From contig NZ_QRNF01000004.1 in the NCBI RefSeq assembly GCF_003474435.1, positions 1 through 64,000 of the forward strand: DNA of 64,000 bases, read 5' to 3'. A program made the position numbers and the translations under genes. This DNA comes from Ruminococcus sp. AF46-10NS. GTDB taxonomy: Bacteria > Bacillota > Clostridia > Lachnospirales > Lachnospiraceae. Within the stretch, counting starts at the first letter, position 1. The number at the start of each line of letters is the position of its first letter. Positions 8,731 through 17,492 of this stretch are shown here, piece by piece. The notes beneath the pieces were generated by a model, which had not been told where the DNA came from, did no database searches, and saw nothing but the letters and a program-made list of their open reading frames with translations.

Positions 8731-10782
8731 ATGAAGAAAAGAGCTTTAATTCTTGCAATGATCGCTTTTATAACAGCTACAACATCTGAACCGGCAGTAA
8801 ATACGGTATATGCAGAGGAAACACAGACAGAAGAAAGTTCTGGTCAGGCATCAGAACTTCCGGTCAAGGTACTTACACCGAAGGCTATGGATGTGAATCC
8901 TTATATGGCAGCCAGTGATTCTAATATTCATCATGACTGCTATAATACAGATTCAACAGATGAGGTATTGCCTGTTGATATTTATTCTGAGATCAATGTT
9001 TCTTATGAAAAAGTTAATCCCAATGCTTCCCCGGCAGTCTTTTTTGATTCCTATGGACATTCTGTGGTTCCGCTTCTGGGTGGCCTGGCGATCCGTGATA
9101 TTAATGCAGATGAGGCACAGACCCTGGGCTATTTTTCACCAAAACAGCATGACAATGGAAGCTATCTGATACAGAGTTCATATTCTTTTGTAGATGAGAG
9201 CAATCGCATTGTGTGTCCGACGAACGATAATCGGGTACTTATGCTTAAGGCTACAGATGAGGAGGGAAATGTACTTCCGGAATTTGAGAAGGTTCTGGAT
9301 ATCGACATTAAAGCGGCAGCAGAGGCAGCACTTGGAAAAACACTGGATCAGAATCTGTTATCTGTAGTTTTTGATTATGAGGGAAATCTCTGGTTTGCAA
9401 CAGGAGGCTTCCGCATTTATCCCGACAGAAAACAGCAGGGAACCTTTGGTTATGTTTCACGTGCAGCTATCGATAAGATCTTGAATGGAGAAGATGTGGA
9501 TCTGTCAGATGCAGTGTTTGTATATGAACTGGAACCGGGAGAGGGTGCAGAGAATGGTATTGCGGCATCTAAGGAGGGTGCGGTCATTCTGACAAATCTG
9601 AAGTGTTATCTGCTCCAGGCGGATAATGGTGTGAAAAAAGTCTGGGAAACTTCCTATAAAAGTGTGGGTGCCAAGGAAAGCAAAGAAGGCGATGAGACGA
9701 CAGGTGGCGGTCTTGCATGGGGAGGTGGATGTTCCCCGTCTCTGACCAAAGATCTGGTTATGTTTACAGACAATCAGGATCCGGTAAATCTTATTGCGGT
9801 GGATATGAAAACAGGAGAACAGGTTGCGAGTATGCCTGTTATAGATGAACTTCCGGAAGGTACACAGGTGTCTGTGGAAAATTCTGCAATTGTATATGAT
9901 GATGGAGAGGGAACAGTAAGCACGATCGTATGTAACTGGTTTGGTGCAGGAAGTGCGAAGCTTGGAGAAGCAGATAATGATTCCTCAATACAAAGCTATG
10001 AGAATATTTATGATGTGGGCTGGCTGAGACAGGGCAATAAAATGATCGCGCCGGGTATAGAACGTGTGGATACAGTTAAGACGGAGGACGGATATGAGAT
10101 GAAGAGTATTTGGTGCAGAAGTGATCTGTCTGACACTTCCATGATGAAGCTGTCCACTGCAACAGGGTATATTTACGGATATGTTCAGGATATGGAAACT
10201 GGTATGTGGCAGTATATCATGCTTGATTTTGAGACAGGCGAGACTGCATTTACCATGGATATTTCTGACAAACCGGGATACAACAATATGGCTATCGGTA
10301 TGTATGCGGGAAACAGCGGAAATGCGCTCTATTGTCCGACCGGCTATCTGGAACTGCTGAGACTTCAGGACAGGTTTGTATATCTGCCGGAAATGCCTTA
10401 CCGCAAGGTGGATCTGGATCAGGCAATGCGCAATGTGTTAAGCCAGGAGAAATTTGCAGCAGACGGTGGTCAGGGAGATGTGGAAGGATGGCTGAACACG
10501 ATCACAGTTGAAAATGTACATCCGAATACGACCGTTGCAATACGTATGAAAGGAATCTCAGGGGAAACAGGTTCTTTGAAGCTGTATGCATATGGTACAG
10601 ATGGTACCTTGAAGGAAGTTCCGACAGAAAAATGGCATATCCAGACAGAAGATGGTGAAACACCGGATACGCTGACAGAAGATGTACTGTATGAGGTACA
10701 CATGACTGTGGAAGATGGCGGCGATTTTGACCTCAGTGAAACGGAAAAAGAGATTAAGATATCTGCTGTTCTGGGAATCTGA
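8731..10782 (+). CDS. Large secreted protein of unknown function, probably beta-propeller-like
   Basis: 683 aa with a signal peptide (KKR, hydrophobic stretch, likely cleavage after VYA around residue 28-30) and no lipobox or sortase motif. I do not recognise the family. The body has repeated short beta-strand blocks of the kind found in propellers, for example DYEGNLWFATGGFRIY, SKEGAVILTNLKCYLLQ, SLTKDLVMFTDNQDPVNLIAVDMKTGE and TATGYIYGYVQDMETGMWQYIMLD. Such blocks carry hydrophobic strands followed by xDxxTGE turns, as in PQQ-like or YncE-like propellers. The last 100 residues (VENVHPNTTVAIRMKG onward) look like a separate beta-sandwich. Good ribosome site AGGAGGAAAATAAT-ATG. Expression is likely from the LytTR-flanked promoter upstream. 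Confidence 0.7.
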   Translation: MKKRALILAMIAFITATTSEPAVNTVYAEETQTEESSGQASELPVKVLTPKAMDVNPYMAASDSNIHHDCYNTDSTDEVLPVDIYSEINVSYEKVNPNASPAVFFDSYGHSVVPLLGGLAIRDINADEAQTLGYFSPKQHDNGSYLIQSSYSFVDESNRIVCPTNDNRVLMLKATDEEGNVLPEFEKVLDIDIKAAAEAALGKTLDQNLLSVVFDYEGNLWFATGGFRIYPDRKQQGTFGYVSRAAIDKILNGEDVDLSDAVFVYELEPGEGAENGIAASKEGAVILTNLKCYLLQADNGVKKVWETSYKSVGAKESKEGDETTGGGLAWGGGCSPSLTKDLVMFTDNQDPVNLIAVDMKTGEQVASMPVIDELPEGTQVSVENSAIVYDDGEGTVSTIVCNWFGAGSAKLGEADNDSSIQSYENIYDVGWLRQGNKMIAPGIERVDTVKTEDGYEMKSIWCRSDLSDTSMMKLSTATGYIYGYVQDMETGMWQYIMLDFETGETAFTMDISDKPGYNNMAIGMYAGNSGNALYCPTGYLELLRLQDRFVYLPEMPYRKVDLDQAMRNVLSQEKFAADGGQGDVEGWLNTITVENVHPNTTVAIRMKGISGETGSLKLYAYGTDGTLKEVPTEKWHIQTEDGETPDTLTEDVLYEVHMTVEDGGDFDLSETEKEIKISAVLGI

Positions 10783-10792
10783 AGGAAAACTG

Positions 10793-10857
10793 GTAGACAA
10801 CCACCGGTTAAAACGGTGGTTGTCTACAGTCTGGACGCGGTCGATAAGACCGCCGTT
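10793..10857 (+). terminator. Two adjacent hairpins ending the secreted-protein transcript
   Basis: A 14-bp stem GTAGACAACCACCG / CGGTGGTTGTCTAC (10793-10827) is followed by GCGGTC-gataa-GACCGC and CGTTTT (10837-10857). The second has the short T-run. Confidence 0.65.
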
Positions 10858-10939
10858 TTCTGCTGTTTGCATTTATAGCTGATTGACTGATAAAAGATAA
10901 TTGCGAGAGATGAAATGATTTTTGAGCTGTTTGGAGAAA

Positions 10940-11653
10940 TTAAAACCATTTTGCAGAGTATTGCTGTAATTGTTCATGGACATCCCGGTAGCTGTATTTG
11001 CTGACCGGGATTATTTCATGATTATTCAATGTGATTTCAAAGCGTCTGATTGAACGGACAGCATACAGAGAAACAATGTAGCATCTGTGACATTGCACGA
11101 AGATATCTTTCGGCAGAATTTCACGGACTGCAGAAAGGGATTTATATATCTTCGTGACAGTACCGTCCTGAAGGTGAATCTGCAGTTCTTTATTGATTAT
11201 TTCAATATAGGTAATATCCCTGATATGAAAGGATACAGTTCTGGACGGAGTGTCGATTATAATGGATTTCGGGATCAGATGTCGGATTGCACGGGTTAGT
11301 GCTTCTGCAAGTTTTTGACGGCTGACCGGCTTAAGGATATAACCTACAGGTTCAGCAGAATATGCATCGAATACAAATTCCTTACTGCTGGAAATGAAAA
11401 TAACGGGAATTTGGTTTTCAGTGTCACGGAGACATTCTGCAAAGCTGATCCCATTGTTTTCACCCAGCATAATATCAAGAATCAGAATGTCACAGCTTTT
11501 GGGAGTATTCTGCAATGTATTTTTTAATTCTGAAATAGAAGTATATTTTCGAATCTCGCAGGATTCTCCCATGGATGCTAAAATATCGATGATCATTTCT
11601 GATATCTGCGTTAAAAAAATCGGTTCATCATCACAGATGACAATATGGTACAT
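10940..11653 (-). CDS. LytTR-family response regulator
   Basis: 237 aa. The receiver has Asp8-Asp9, phosphoacceptor Asp60 in ILILDIML and Lys in YILKP. The C-terminal LytTR domain (about 140-235) includes ITYIEIINKELQIHL and CHRCYIVSLYAVRSI. It is distinct from the regulator at 7439. It lies 15 nt downstream of the remains of a GHKL kinase gene, its evident former partner. With that kinase truncated, the regulator is intact but probably orphaned. Its natural promoter would have been upstream of the lost kinase 5' end, so its expression is uncertain. Confidence 0.9.
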   Translation of the reverse strand: MYHIVICDDEPIFLTQISEMIIDILASMGESCEIRKYTSISELKNTLQNTPKSCDILILDIMLGENNGISFAECLRDTENQIPVIFISSSKEFVFDAYSAEPVGYILKPVSRQKLAEALTRAIRHLIPKSIIIDTPSRTVSFHIRDITYIEIINKELQIHLQDGTVTKIYKSLSAVREILPKDIFVQCHRCYIVSLYAVRSIRRFEITLNNHEIIPVSKYSYRDVHEQLQQYSAKWF

Positions 11654-11668
11654 AGTGAAAGCCTCCTA

Positions 11669-12121
11669 TTATTCGTTATTTTCGTCAAGACAAAGCGTTG
11701 TTGTTACAGCAAAAAAGCCACCACGTACCTGTACGTTCAGTATACCATTGTATTTTTCGGCGATACCATTGATGATCTTAAGACCGTAACCGTGCCTGTC
11801 ACTGTTCTTTTTACTGGATTTATATTTTCCATTCGTGATTCTCAAGTTATCCTCATTGCAGGAGTTTTCACATTTAATAAACAGAAAATTTCCCTTTGAA
11901 TGGAGATTCAGCCGGATGACCCGCTGTCCTTCAGAAACCTTCTGACACCCTTCTACTGCATTTTCCAATATATTTGTCAACATCCGGCACAAATCAATGT
12001 CTTCCATGTTGAGACTTCTGCCAATGATAATACTGTATTCCACTATGGCTTTATAACGGCTGGCACGTTCTGCGAATTCTGAAAGGATGGAATTGACCAG
12101 AGCATTGGCTGTGGTGTATCT
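11669..12121 (-). pseudogene. C-terminal fragment of a GHKL sensor histidine kinase
   Basis: Only the catalytic end of an AgrC-like kinase remains: a TANALVNSILSEFAERA segment (the usual TGN-xx-D-x-LL helix), an N-box NILENAVEG and a G-box with HGYGLKIINGIA. A GTG at 12043 is the only plausible start and leaves about 124 codons with no membrane region or phosphoacceptor His. Reading upstream on the minus strand, the frame meets a stop about 35 codons beyond 12043. The similarity ends near 12110-12121, where DNA on the opposite strand begins to match another gene (DUF4956). This marks a deletion junction. Confidence 0.75.
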
Positions 12122-12460
12122 CAGTATGCGCTTATTGTTATTGGTTCTGCTTTTTTACTCCTTTTTCTTATTATTACAAGAAAAGGCTTTACATCTTGTA
12201 ATAAATTGCTGGTTGTTCAGGGAAAACCTGAATGCTTACATAAAACAGAGGCAGCAGTGGATACCTTTTTTTCAGGAAAGGTACATGTTTCCATGAGAAA
12301 TGTTACAGAAAGCAGCTTTGAACTGGTTTATTCTATCGGAGAGGGAATCCTGGATAAAGCTGCAAAAGAAAATCAGATGGATATTTCAGAGAAACTGATC
12401 AAGATCGACGGCGTGAAAAGGGTAAATGTAGTTGACCAGAAGGATGAACTTTCGCAGTAA
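12122..12460 (+). pseudogene. C-terminal fragment of a DUF4956 membrane protein
   Basis: The frame from about 12122 encodes one membrane segment (YALIVIGSAFLLLFLIIT), then a soluble tail ending GVKRVNVVDQKDELSQ. This resembles the end of DUF4956 proteins: last membrane helix, then a small alpha/beta domain with an S-x-ELVYSI strand and a final helix-strand. The N-terminal membrane helices and start codon are missing. The DUF4956 family is typically encoded with CotH proteins and VTC-type polyphosphate polymerases, and an intact CotH gene follows 28 nt downstream, which supports the assignment. The upstream boundary is the same junction that truncates the opposing kinase. Confidence 0.6.
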
Positions 12461-12488
12461 AAAGGCTGCCTGACTGAGAGGTGTTGCT

Positions 12489-13907
12489 ATGAAAAGGATA
12501 AGACGTATCCTTTTATGTATTCTGATGATAACAGTTCTCTGTGGAATATCCGTTGTGGGAAATTCTGTTGTAAAGTCAGAAAATAAGTCAAAGGAAAAAA
12601 AGAGAACCGCTATCACGAAAGAAGAAATGAAGGAGTGGGCTGCGCCGGACAAGGAGAGTCTGGAATCCTATGATCTGGGAAAATTCTCTACTACACTTCC
12701 GGTAGTCTATATGAATACAATGGGACAGCAGGTTCTGAAGGAGAATGTAATCTGGGGAAATATTGCTCTGCTGGATGGAAACGGAGAGGAGCAATCTGTT
12801 TTTTCTGTTCCCAATTCCATATACCGAGCTGCGATCAAATACAGAGGAGCTTCTTCTTATAGCAAATTTGATAAAAAGCAGTATCGCATTAAATTTTATA
12901 AAAATAAAAAAGACAGTGCCAAAAAAGTGTCTCTTGCAGGAATGGGAGCAAACAGTGAATGGGTGTTAAATGGTCCTTATCTTGATAAGACGCTGATTAG
13001 AAATAAACTGGTATATGACCTGGCAAGGGAGTTAAATGGATGGGCTCCGGATACCCGGTTTGTGGAATTGTTTGTTGATGGAGAGTATCAGGGAGTTTAT
13101 CTGGCAGTGGAGCCTGTCACAAACGGAGAAAGCAGACTGCGTCTCTCAGAATTTGGTTTGTTGTCCGGAGAAACTGCATATATTGTAAACAGAGACAGAA
13201 TTGATACGGGAACTGAAGAAATAGAAACATGGGGAAAGACGGAAGGTTATACATATAACGCTCTGTATATAAGATATCCATCAAAAAATGAAATAACGGA
13301 AAAACAAAAAGAATATATAAAAAATGATATCTCTGAATTTGAACAGGTTCTATATGGGAAAAAATTCAGTGACAAAAGAATCGGCTATCAGGCATATATA
13401 GACATGGATAACTGGGTGGATTACTTTATTATCAATGAATTTGCCATGAATTATGATGCTGGTAATCTTTCTACTTATGTGTATAAAGAATTGGGAGGAA
13501 AGCTACAGCTTGCTGCATGGGATTTTAACAATGGATTTGATAATTATCAGTGGTTTCATACAGAAACAGATCGTCTTTATACAGTGGAAAATTCATGGTT
13601 TGATAGGCTGTGGCAGGACGGAAATTTTAGAGAACATGTTTGTGAAAGATACGGGCAGCTCCGTAAAACCACACTATCCGATGAACATATCGCTGAGAAA
13701 ATAGCATCTTATCAGGAGAAACTGGGAGATGCTGTGGACAGAAACTTTAAAGTGTGGGGATATTCTTTTGATGAGGCTCTGTTAGCCGGAACTGGTAAGG
13801 AGGGCACGTCGAGGGGTATCAGAAGTTATGAGGAAGCTATGAAACAGCTGACAGATACGATCCGCGAAAGACTGGCGTATCTGGATAAAGAACTGGGAGA
13901 AAATTGA
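12489..13907 (+). CDS. cotH: CotH kinase-family protein
   Basis: 472 aa with an N-terminal signal or anchor helix (residues 7-27), so the domain is outside the membrane. CotH features: YRGASS with a following KKQYRIKFY, GMGANSEWVLNGPYLDKTLIRN, EYQGVYLAVEPV and AAWDFNNGFDN, whose Asp is the expected metal ligand of the protein-kinase-like fold. CotH proteins phosphorylate spore-coat proteins in Bacillus; family members beside DUF4956 and polysaccharide genes are thought to act in the cell envelope. Here the DUF4956 partner is truncated upstream, and a UDP-GlcNAc epimerase gene follows almost without a gap, so this is the central surviving member of a damaged surface-polymer locus. Start at ATG 12489 behind GAGAGGTG. 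Confidence 0.88.
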   Translation: MKRIRRILLCILMITVLCGISVVGNSVVKSENKSKEKKRTAITKEEMKEWAAPDKESLESYDLGKFSTTLPVVYMNTMGQQVLKENVIWGNIALLDGNGEEQSVFSVPNSIYRAAIKYRGASSYSKFDKKQYRIKFYKNKKDSAKKVSLAGMGANSEWVLNGPYLDKTLIRNKLVYDLARELNGWAPDTRFVELFVDGEYQGVYLAVEPVTNGESRLRLSEFGLLSGETAYIVNRDRIDTGTEEIETWGKTEGYTYNALYIRYPSKNEITEKQKEYIKNDISEFEQVLYGKKFSDKRIGYQAYIDMDNWVDYFIINEFAMNYDAGNLSTYVYKELGGKLQLAAWDFNNGFDNYQWFHTETDRLYTVENSWFDRLWQDGNFREHVCERYGQLRKTTLSDEHIAEKIASYQEKLGDAVDRNFKVWGYSFDEALLAGTGKEGTSRGIRSYEEAMKQLTDTIRERLAYLDKELGEN

Positions 13908-13909
13908 GA

Positions 13910-15010
13910 ATGAAAAAAGTACTGGTGATTTTTGGAACAAGACCGGAAGCAATTAAAATGTGCCCTCTTGTTCTTGAACTGAAAAAAAGTGAAAAACTGG
14001 AAACTCTGGTGTGTGTCACAGGACAGCACAGGGAAATGTTGAAGCAGGTTCTCGATATTTTTAAAGTGGTCCCGGATTATGATATGGCGATCATGAAAAA
14101 AGGGCAGGATCTTACTGATGTGACAACGGCTATTCTTACAGGAATGAGGGAAATCCTGAAAAAGGAAAAACCGGATATTGTGCTGGTCCATGGAGATACG
14201 TCTACTGCATTTGCCGCATCTCTGGCTGCATTTTACCAGCAGATCCCGGTAGGACATGTGGAAGCGGGACTTCGTACTTATAATATGAAATCTCCCTATC
14301 CGGAAGAATTTAACAGGCAGGCCATTGGACTTACTGCCAGCCTGCATTTTGCGCCGACTCAGAAAGCAGCGGATGCACTGCTGAAAGAGGGTAAGGATCC
14401 AGAGCAGATTTTTGTCACAGGAAATACAGGAATTGATGCTTTACACTATACGGTGCGAAATGATTTTTATCATCCTGAGACAGAATGGGCAAAAGGCAGC
14501 AGACTGATCGCTGTGACAGCACACAGAAGGGAGAATCTGGGAGAACCCATGCGTGATATGTTCCGGGCTATACGCAGGATCGTGGAGGAATTTGCAGATG
14601 TTAAGGTTATTTATCCTGTACATTTGAATCCGCAGGTCAGAAAAATTGCAGATGAGGAATTCGGTGGATGTGAGAGAATACACCTGATCGAACCACTGGA
14701 TGTGGTAGAATTCCATAACCTGATGAAAGCCAGTTATCTGATCATGACAGACAGTGGCGGAATCCAGGAAGAAGCTCCTGCACTGGGAAAACCGGTACTG
14801 GTCATGTGAGATACAACAGAACGTCCGGAAGGTGTGGAAGCAGGAACCTTAAAGCTTGCAGGGACGAAGATGGATGATATTTACAGAGAATGCAGGCTGC
14901 TTCTTACAGAGCCGGAGATTTACAGAAGGATGAGTGAGGCCAGAAATCCTTATGGTGATGGGACTGCAAGTATCAAAATCAGAAAAATCCTGGAGGATAT
15001 AGATGCATGA
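13910..15010 (+). pseudogene. wecB: UDP-N-acetylglucosamine 2-epimerase with in-frame nonsense codon
   Basis: Non-hydrolysing UDP-GlcNAc 2-epimerase (UDP-GlcNAc to UDP-ManNAc), GT-B-like fold. The N-terminus FGTRPEAIKM, the HGDTSTAFA and HVEAGLR blocks, TAHRREN and TDSGGIQEEAP are all present. The frame then reads GKPVLVM-stop at TGA 14807-14809. Beyond the stop the same frame continues with DTTERPEGVEAGT and runs to a natural end at 15010. The stop falls exactly on the conserved Arg of the family motif VMRDTTERPE (codon 300), so CGA has become TGA by one C-to-T change. The protein would lose 67 residues including nucleotide-binding ones. Start at ATG 13910, not the TTG at 13904. Confidence 0.88.
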
Positions 15011-16151
15011 GCATAAACAGAACCAATGCAAAAGAAAAATGAAACATCGAAAGAACGTGATGAGACTTATTATATTTTGCATAACTGTGGGTATTGTATT
15101 TATGTTCATTTATTATCAGAACCTGAGAAAAGAAATATCTGCTCGGCAGAAATGGCTGGAAACAGTCCTGGCCGGAGAAAAAAAGTGGATTCTTGAGAAC
15201 CAGGGCCCTGAGGGTGAAATTTACATGAATGGAAGCAAAGCCGGAGATGTTAATCCATACTTTGCGTGTATAGCTGCACTGGGGCTTCTGGCGGAAACAA
15301 AGAATTGCCCCATGACTGAAACAGAGAAAAAATCTGTTGACAGGTATCTGGATTGGCATACCGGGATTTTGCTGGAAACAGATGGAAAAATGGGAATCTA
15401 CAGGAAAGAGAGTGGAAAACTTATTTATAAAGAAAAGGCTGATTCCGAAGACGGATATCTTGGTATATATCTTTTTCTTATGGGAAAATATCTGGAAAAG
15501 ATAGAAAGTAGAGACCTGCCGGAATACTGGAAAAAGGGAATCAGCCTTGCATTAAAAAAGATTCAAAGTCTGATGCTGGATGGAATTACACAGGTCTCAG
15601 AAGAAAATACAACAGCTTATCTGATGGATAATCTGGAAGTATGGAAAGGTCTGTACGAACTGGAACTTGCAGGACTGGAAGATACGCAGGCAATCAGTGA
15701 AATGCGTAAAAAGATACAGGAACAGATAGAAAAGATATTCTGGGATGATGCGAATCAAAGATGGAGAATTATTGGAAACAGCGATCTGTATCATCAGACA
15801 GAATTTTATCCGGATGGTGTTGCTCAGATTTATCCGCTGATTTATGAATTTCCGGTAAAAGAGAAGAAAAAGCAAAAGGTATTATATGATCAGTTTACGG
15901 AAAGATTTCAGTGGCAGAAACTGAATAAAAAAAGAACTGACTTTTTGTGGGCAATAACAGGAATGGCTGCCGCGCAGATGGGGGATATCAATAACCTTGT
16001 GGAATTAATAGAAAATTATGAAACAGAATATTGCAAGGAACGAAAATATCCGCTATATACAGGCGAAGCAGGATGGATATGCATGGAATGCGGGAAATTG
16101 TATGGATTATATGAAAGAAAAATAAAAACAGGATTTATACTATGTACATGA
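15003..16151 (+). CDS. Membrane-anchored (alpha/alpha)6-barrel glycosidase-like protein
   Basis: 382 aa with a basic N-terminus and one membrane anchor (about residues 21-40), the rest outside. The soluble part is helical, with six-hairpin glycosidase-like blocks: WILENQGPEGEIYMNG near 62-77, NPYFACIAALGLL, KADSEDGYLGIYLFLMGKY, FYPDGVAQIYPLIYEF, and YTGEAGWICMECGKLYGLY at the end. The acidic residues near GPEGE and EDGY are candidates for catalysis, but I cannot assign a GH family. It overlaps the wecB end by 8 nt with its own GGAGG site, so it belongs to the same polysaccharide operon and could trim or process an exported glycan (inference). Confidence 0.6.
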   Translation: MHEHKQNQCKRKMKHRKNVMRLIIFCITVGIVFMFIYYQNLRKEISARQKWLETVLAGEKKWILENQGPEGEIYMNGSKAGDVNPYFACIAALGLLAETKNCPMTETEKKSVDRYLDWHTGILLETDGKMGIYRKESGKLIYKEKADSEDGYLGIYLFLMGKYLEKIESRDLPEYWKKGISLALKKIQSLMLDGITQVSEENTTAYLMDNLEVWKGLYELELAGLEDTQAISEMRKKIQEQIEKIFWDDANQRWRIIGNSDLYHQTEFYPDGVAQIYPLIYEFPVKEKKKQKVLYDQFTERFQWQKLNKKRTDFLWAITGMAAAQMGDINNLVELIENYETEYCKERKYPLYTGEAGWICMECGKLYGLYERKIKTGFILCT

Positions 16152-16192
16152 TTTTGCGCAGAGTGAATAAACTAATACTAAAGAAAACAGGG

Positions 16193-16220
16193 GGTACTGC
16201 TAAAAGGCGGTACCTCTTTT
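16193..16220 (+). terminator. Terminator of the polysaccharide locus
   Basis: GGTACTGC-taaaag-GCGGTACC stem with one G-T pair, followed by TCTTTT. It marks the left edge of the mobile-element remnants. Confidence 0.65.
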
Positions 16221-16604
16221 CGACATAAGAAAACGAAAGCGGATTGCGAATGTCCTGTTTATGTAACGTATACGAATGTAAATGGATATCTGATTCCGAA
16301 TCTCACCTATAAATCCGGTGAGCAGATGGAGCAACTTGGCAAGTATGGTTTTCTTCGCAGAGATTATCTGAAGAATCATCGAAATTCAACCTATCAGGTG
16401 ATGCTTTTACAGGACACGAGTGGAGAACACCTTCTGGAAGTGGACAAGGCAGCCAGAGAAAGAGAAGAGGTAATTCTGAAGCAGTTAGAAGAAAAAGAAC
16501 CATTGCCAGACAAAGAAGCAGATCAAATGGGATGGGTAAGAGCTGCTAATCAACACAAAGCGATTGTGGAAGAGATTATTCTCAAGGAATTGATTTATGT
16601 TTAA
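16221..16604 (+). pseudogene. tnpV: TnpV-family transposon protein, 5' end missing
   Basis: The frame carries the TnpV pattern: a YTNVNGYLIPNL lead-in, IGKYG-like LGKYGFLRRDYLKNHR, a charged helical middle, ADQMGWVRAANQHKAIVEEI and a final LKELIYV. TnpV is a small protein of unknown role carried by clostridial integrative and mobilisable elements. The region similar to the family begins before the first ATG (16326), about 20 codons upstream, but there is no start codon or ribosome site in frame, so the 5' end is lost. The frame is open back through the preceding terminator. It is the first sign of a mobile-element relic that runs to about 18760. Confidence 0.65.
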
Positions 16605-16613
16605 ATGAAGGTG

Positions 16614-16638
16614 ATGAGGTCGTGGATTGCGACCTCAT
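16614..16638 (+). terminator. Hairpin after tnpV remnant
   Basis: ATGAGGTCG-tggattg-CGACCTCAT, a 9-bp perfect stem just after the stop codon. The following TATTGTA is a poor T-run, so termination is uncertain. Confidence 0.45.
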
Positions 16639-16734
16639 TATTGTATGAAAAATAGCAGTAGGCAGAATGAGAAAAATAGGATAAAATGGGAACATGGATT
16701 TTGGAAACTCATAAGAAATGATTGTGCGGTAAAG

Positions 16735-16767
16735 TAACTTGAAATGCCAATTTGGCATTTCAAGTTA
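16735..16767. repeat. Perfect 14-bp inverted repeat before the DUF3791-DUF3990 trio
   Basis: TAACTTGAAATGCC, 5-nt loop AATTT, GGCATTTCAAGTTA. It lies 18 nt before the first ATG and just upstream of the AGGGAGG ribosome site. It could be an operator for autoregulation, which is common in toxin-antitoxin operons, or an attenuator. No T-run follows. Confidence 0.7.
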
Positions 16768-16785
16768 TAGAGGGAGGACTTGTAT

Positions 16786-17025
16786 ATGATAACGGATGAA
16801 AAAATCAAAAATTCCAGTGAGCTGGAGTTTGCTGTATTTTGCATTGAAAATGTAGCGGCAAAGCTGGGTGTGGATGCAGAGCGTGTCTATCAGGCATTTA
16901 CTGAACAGAGTGATATTCTGAACGGATATATCGTGCCGGAATATGAAGTGCTGCATACCCAGAGCCGGGAATATATCGTTGATGACCTTCTTGATGTGAT
17001 GAAGGAAAGGGGTGTGGAAGTATGA
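16786..17025 (+). CDS. DUF3791-family small protein (first copy)
   Basis: 79 aa from ATG 16786, which has AGGGAGGAC 6-14 nt upstream; a TTG two codons earlier is less likely. Sequence features of DUF3791: an N-terminal ELEFAVFCIENVAAKLG helix, then AERVYQAFTEQSDILNGYIVPEYEVLHTQSREYIVDDL. The family is defined by this about 70-residue all-helical unit with a downstream helix reading I-x-DL. Its stop overlaps the DUF3990 start by 4 nt (ATGA), giving tight coupling. Such pairs occur scattered in Firmicute and Bacteroidetes mobile regions and behave in context like toxin-antitoxin genes. A role as antitoxin or adaptor is inference. Confidence 0.7.
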   Translation: MITDEKIKNSSELEFAVFCIENVAAKLGVDAERVYQAFTEQSDILNGYIVPEYEVLHTQSREYIVDDLLDVMKERGVEV

Positions 17026-17492
17026 TTCTTTATCATGGTTCCTTTTTACAGATTGCAAAGCCAGATTTGGTTCATTCCCGCTCCAATGTAGACTTCGGGC
17101 GTGGCTTCTATGTCACGCCGTTGTATGAACAGGCGGCGAAGTGGTGCGGCAAATTCAAACGCCGTGGGAAAGATGGCATTATCTCTCGGTATGAATACGA
17201 TGAAAGCCGGGAATCTGAACTGAAAACGTTGAAATTTGATTCTTATTCCGAAGAATGGCTGGATTTCATTCTGAACTGCCGCATTGGAAAAGATTCGACA
17301 GATTACGACCTTGTTGTAGGCGGTGTTGCCAATGATAAAGTGTTCAATACCGTGGAGCTGTTCTTTGACGGACTAATTGATAAAATGGAAGCCATTAACC
17401 GTCTGCGTTATGAAAAGCCGAACCTGCAAATATGTTTCCGCACAGAGAAAGCACTGTCTCTGTTGCATTTTGAAGGGAGTGAAACACTATGA
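17022..17492 (+). CDS. DUF3990 protein, probable ADP-ribosyltransferase-fold toxin
   Basis: 156 aa. It opens with LYHGS, then SRSNVDFGRGFYVTP followed by EQAAKWC. This resembles the start of the ADP-ribosyltransferase fold, where an early H/R-x-G strand and a GxGFY-T loop shape the NAD pocket. Later come YDLVVGGVANDKV and NTVELFFDG, and LQICFRTEKAL near the end, the last being typical of DUF3990. The catalytic residues cannot be fixed from sequence alone. It is flanked on both sides by DUF3791 genes with 4-nt overlaps, so all three are one transcript. Toxin function is inferred from context and fold resemblance. Confidence 0.72.
   Translation: MILYHGSFLQIAKPDLVHSRSNVDFGRGFYVTPLYEQAAKWCGKFKRRGKDGIISRYEYDESRESELKTLKFDSYSEEWLDFILNCRIGKDSTDYDLVVGGVANDKVFNTVELFFDGLIDKMEAINRLRYEKPNLQICFRTEKALSLLHFEGSETL

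Noticed and set aside
12087..12296. A 69-aa plus-strand ORF rich in Leu and Phe.
   Set aside because: It is out of frame with the DUF4956 tail that covers the same DNA and has no ribosome site.
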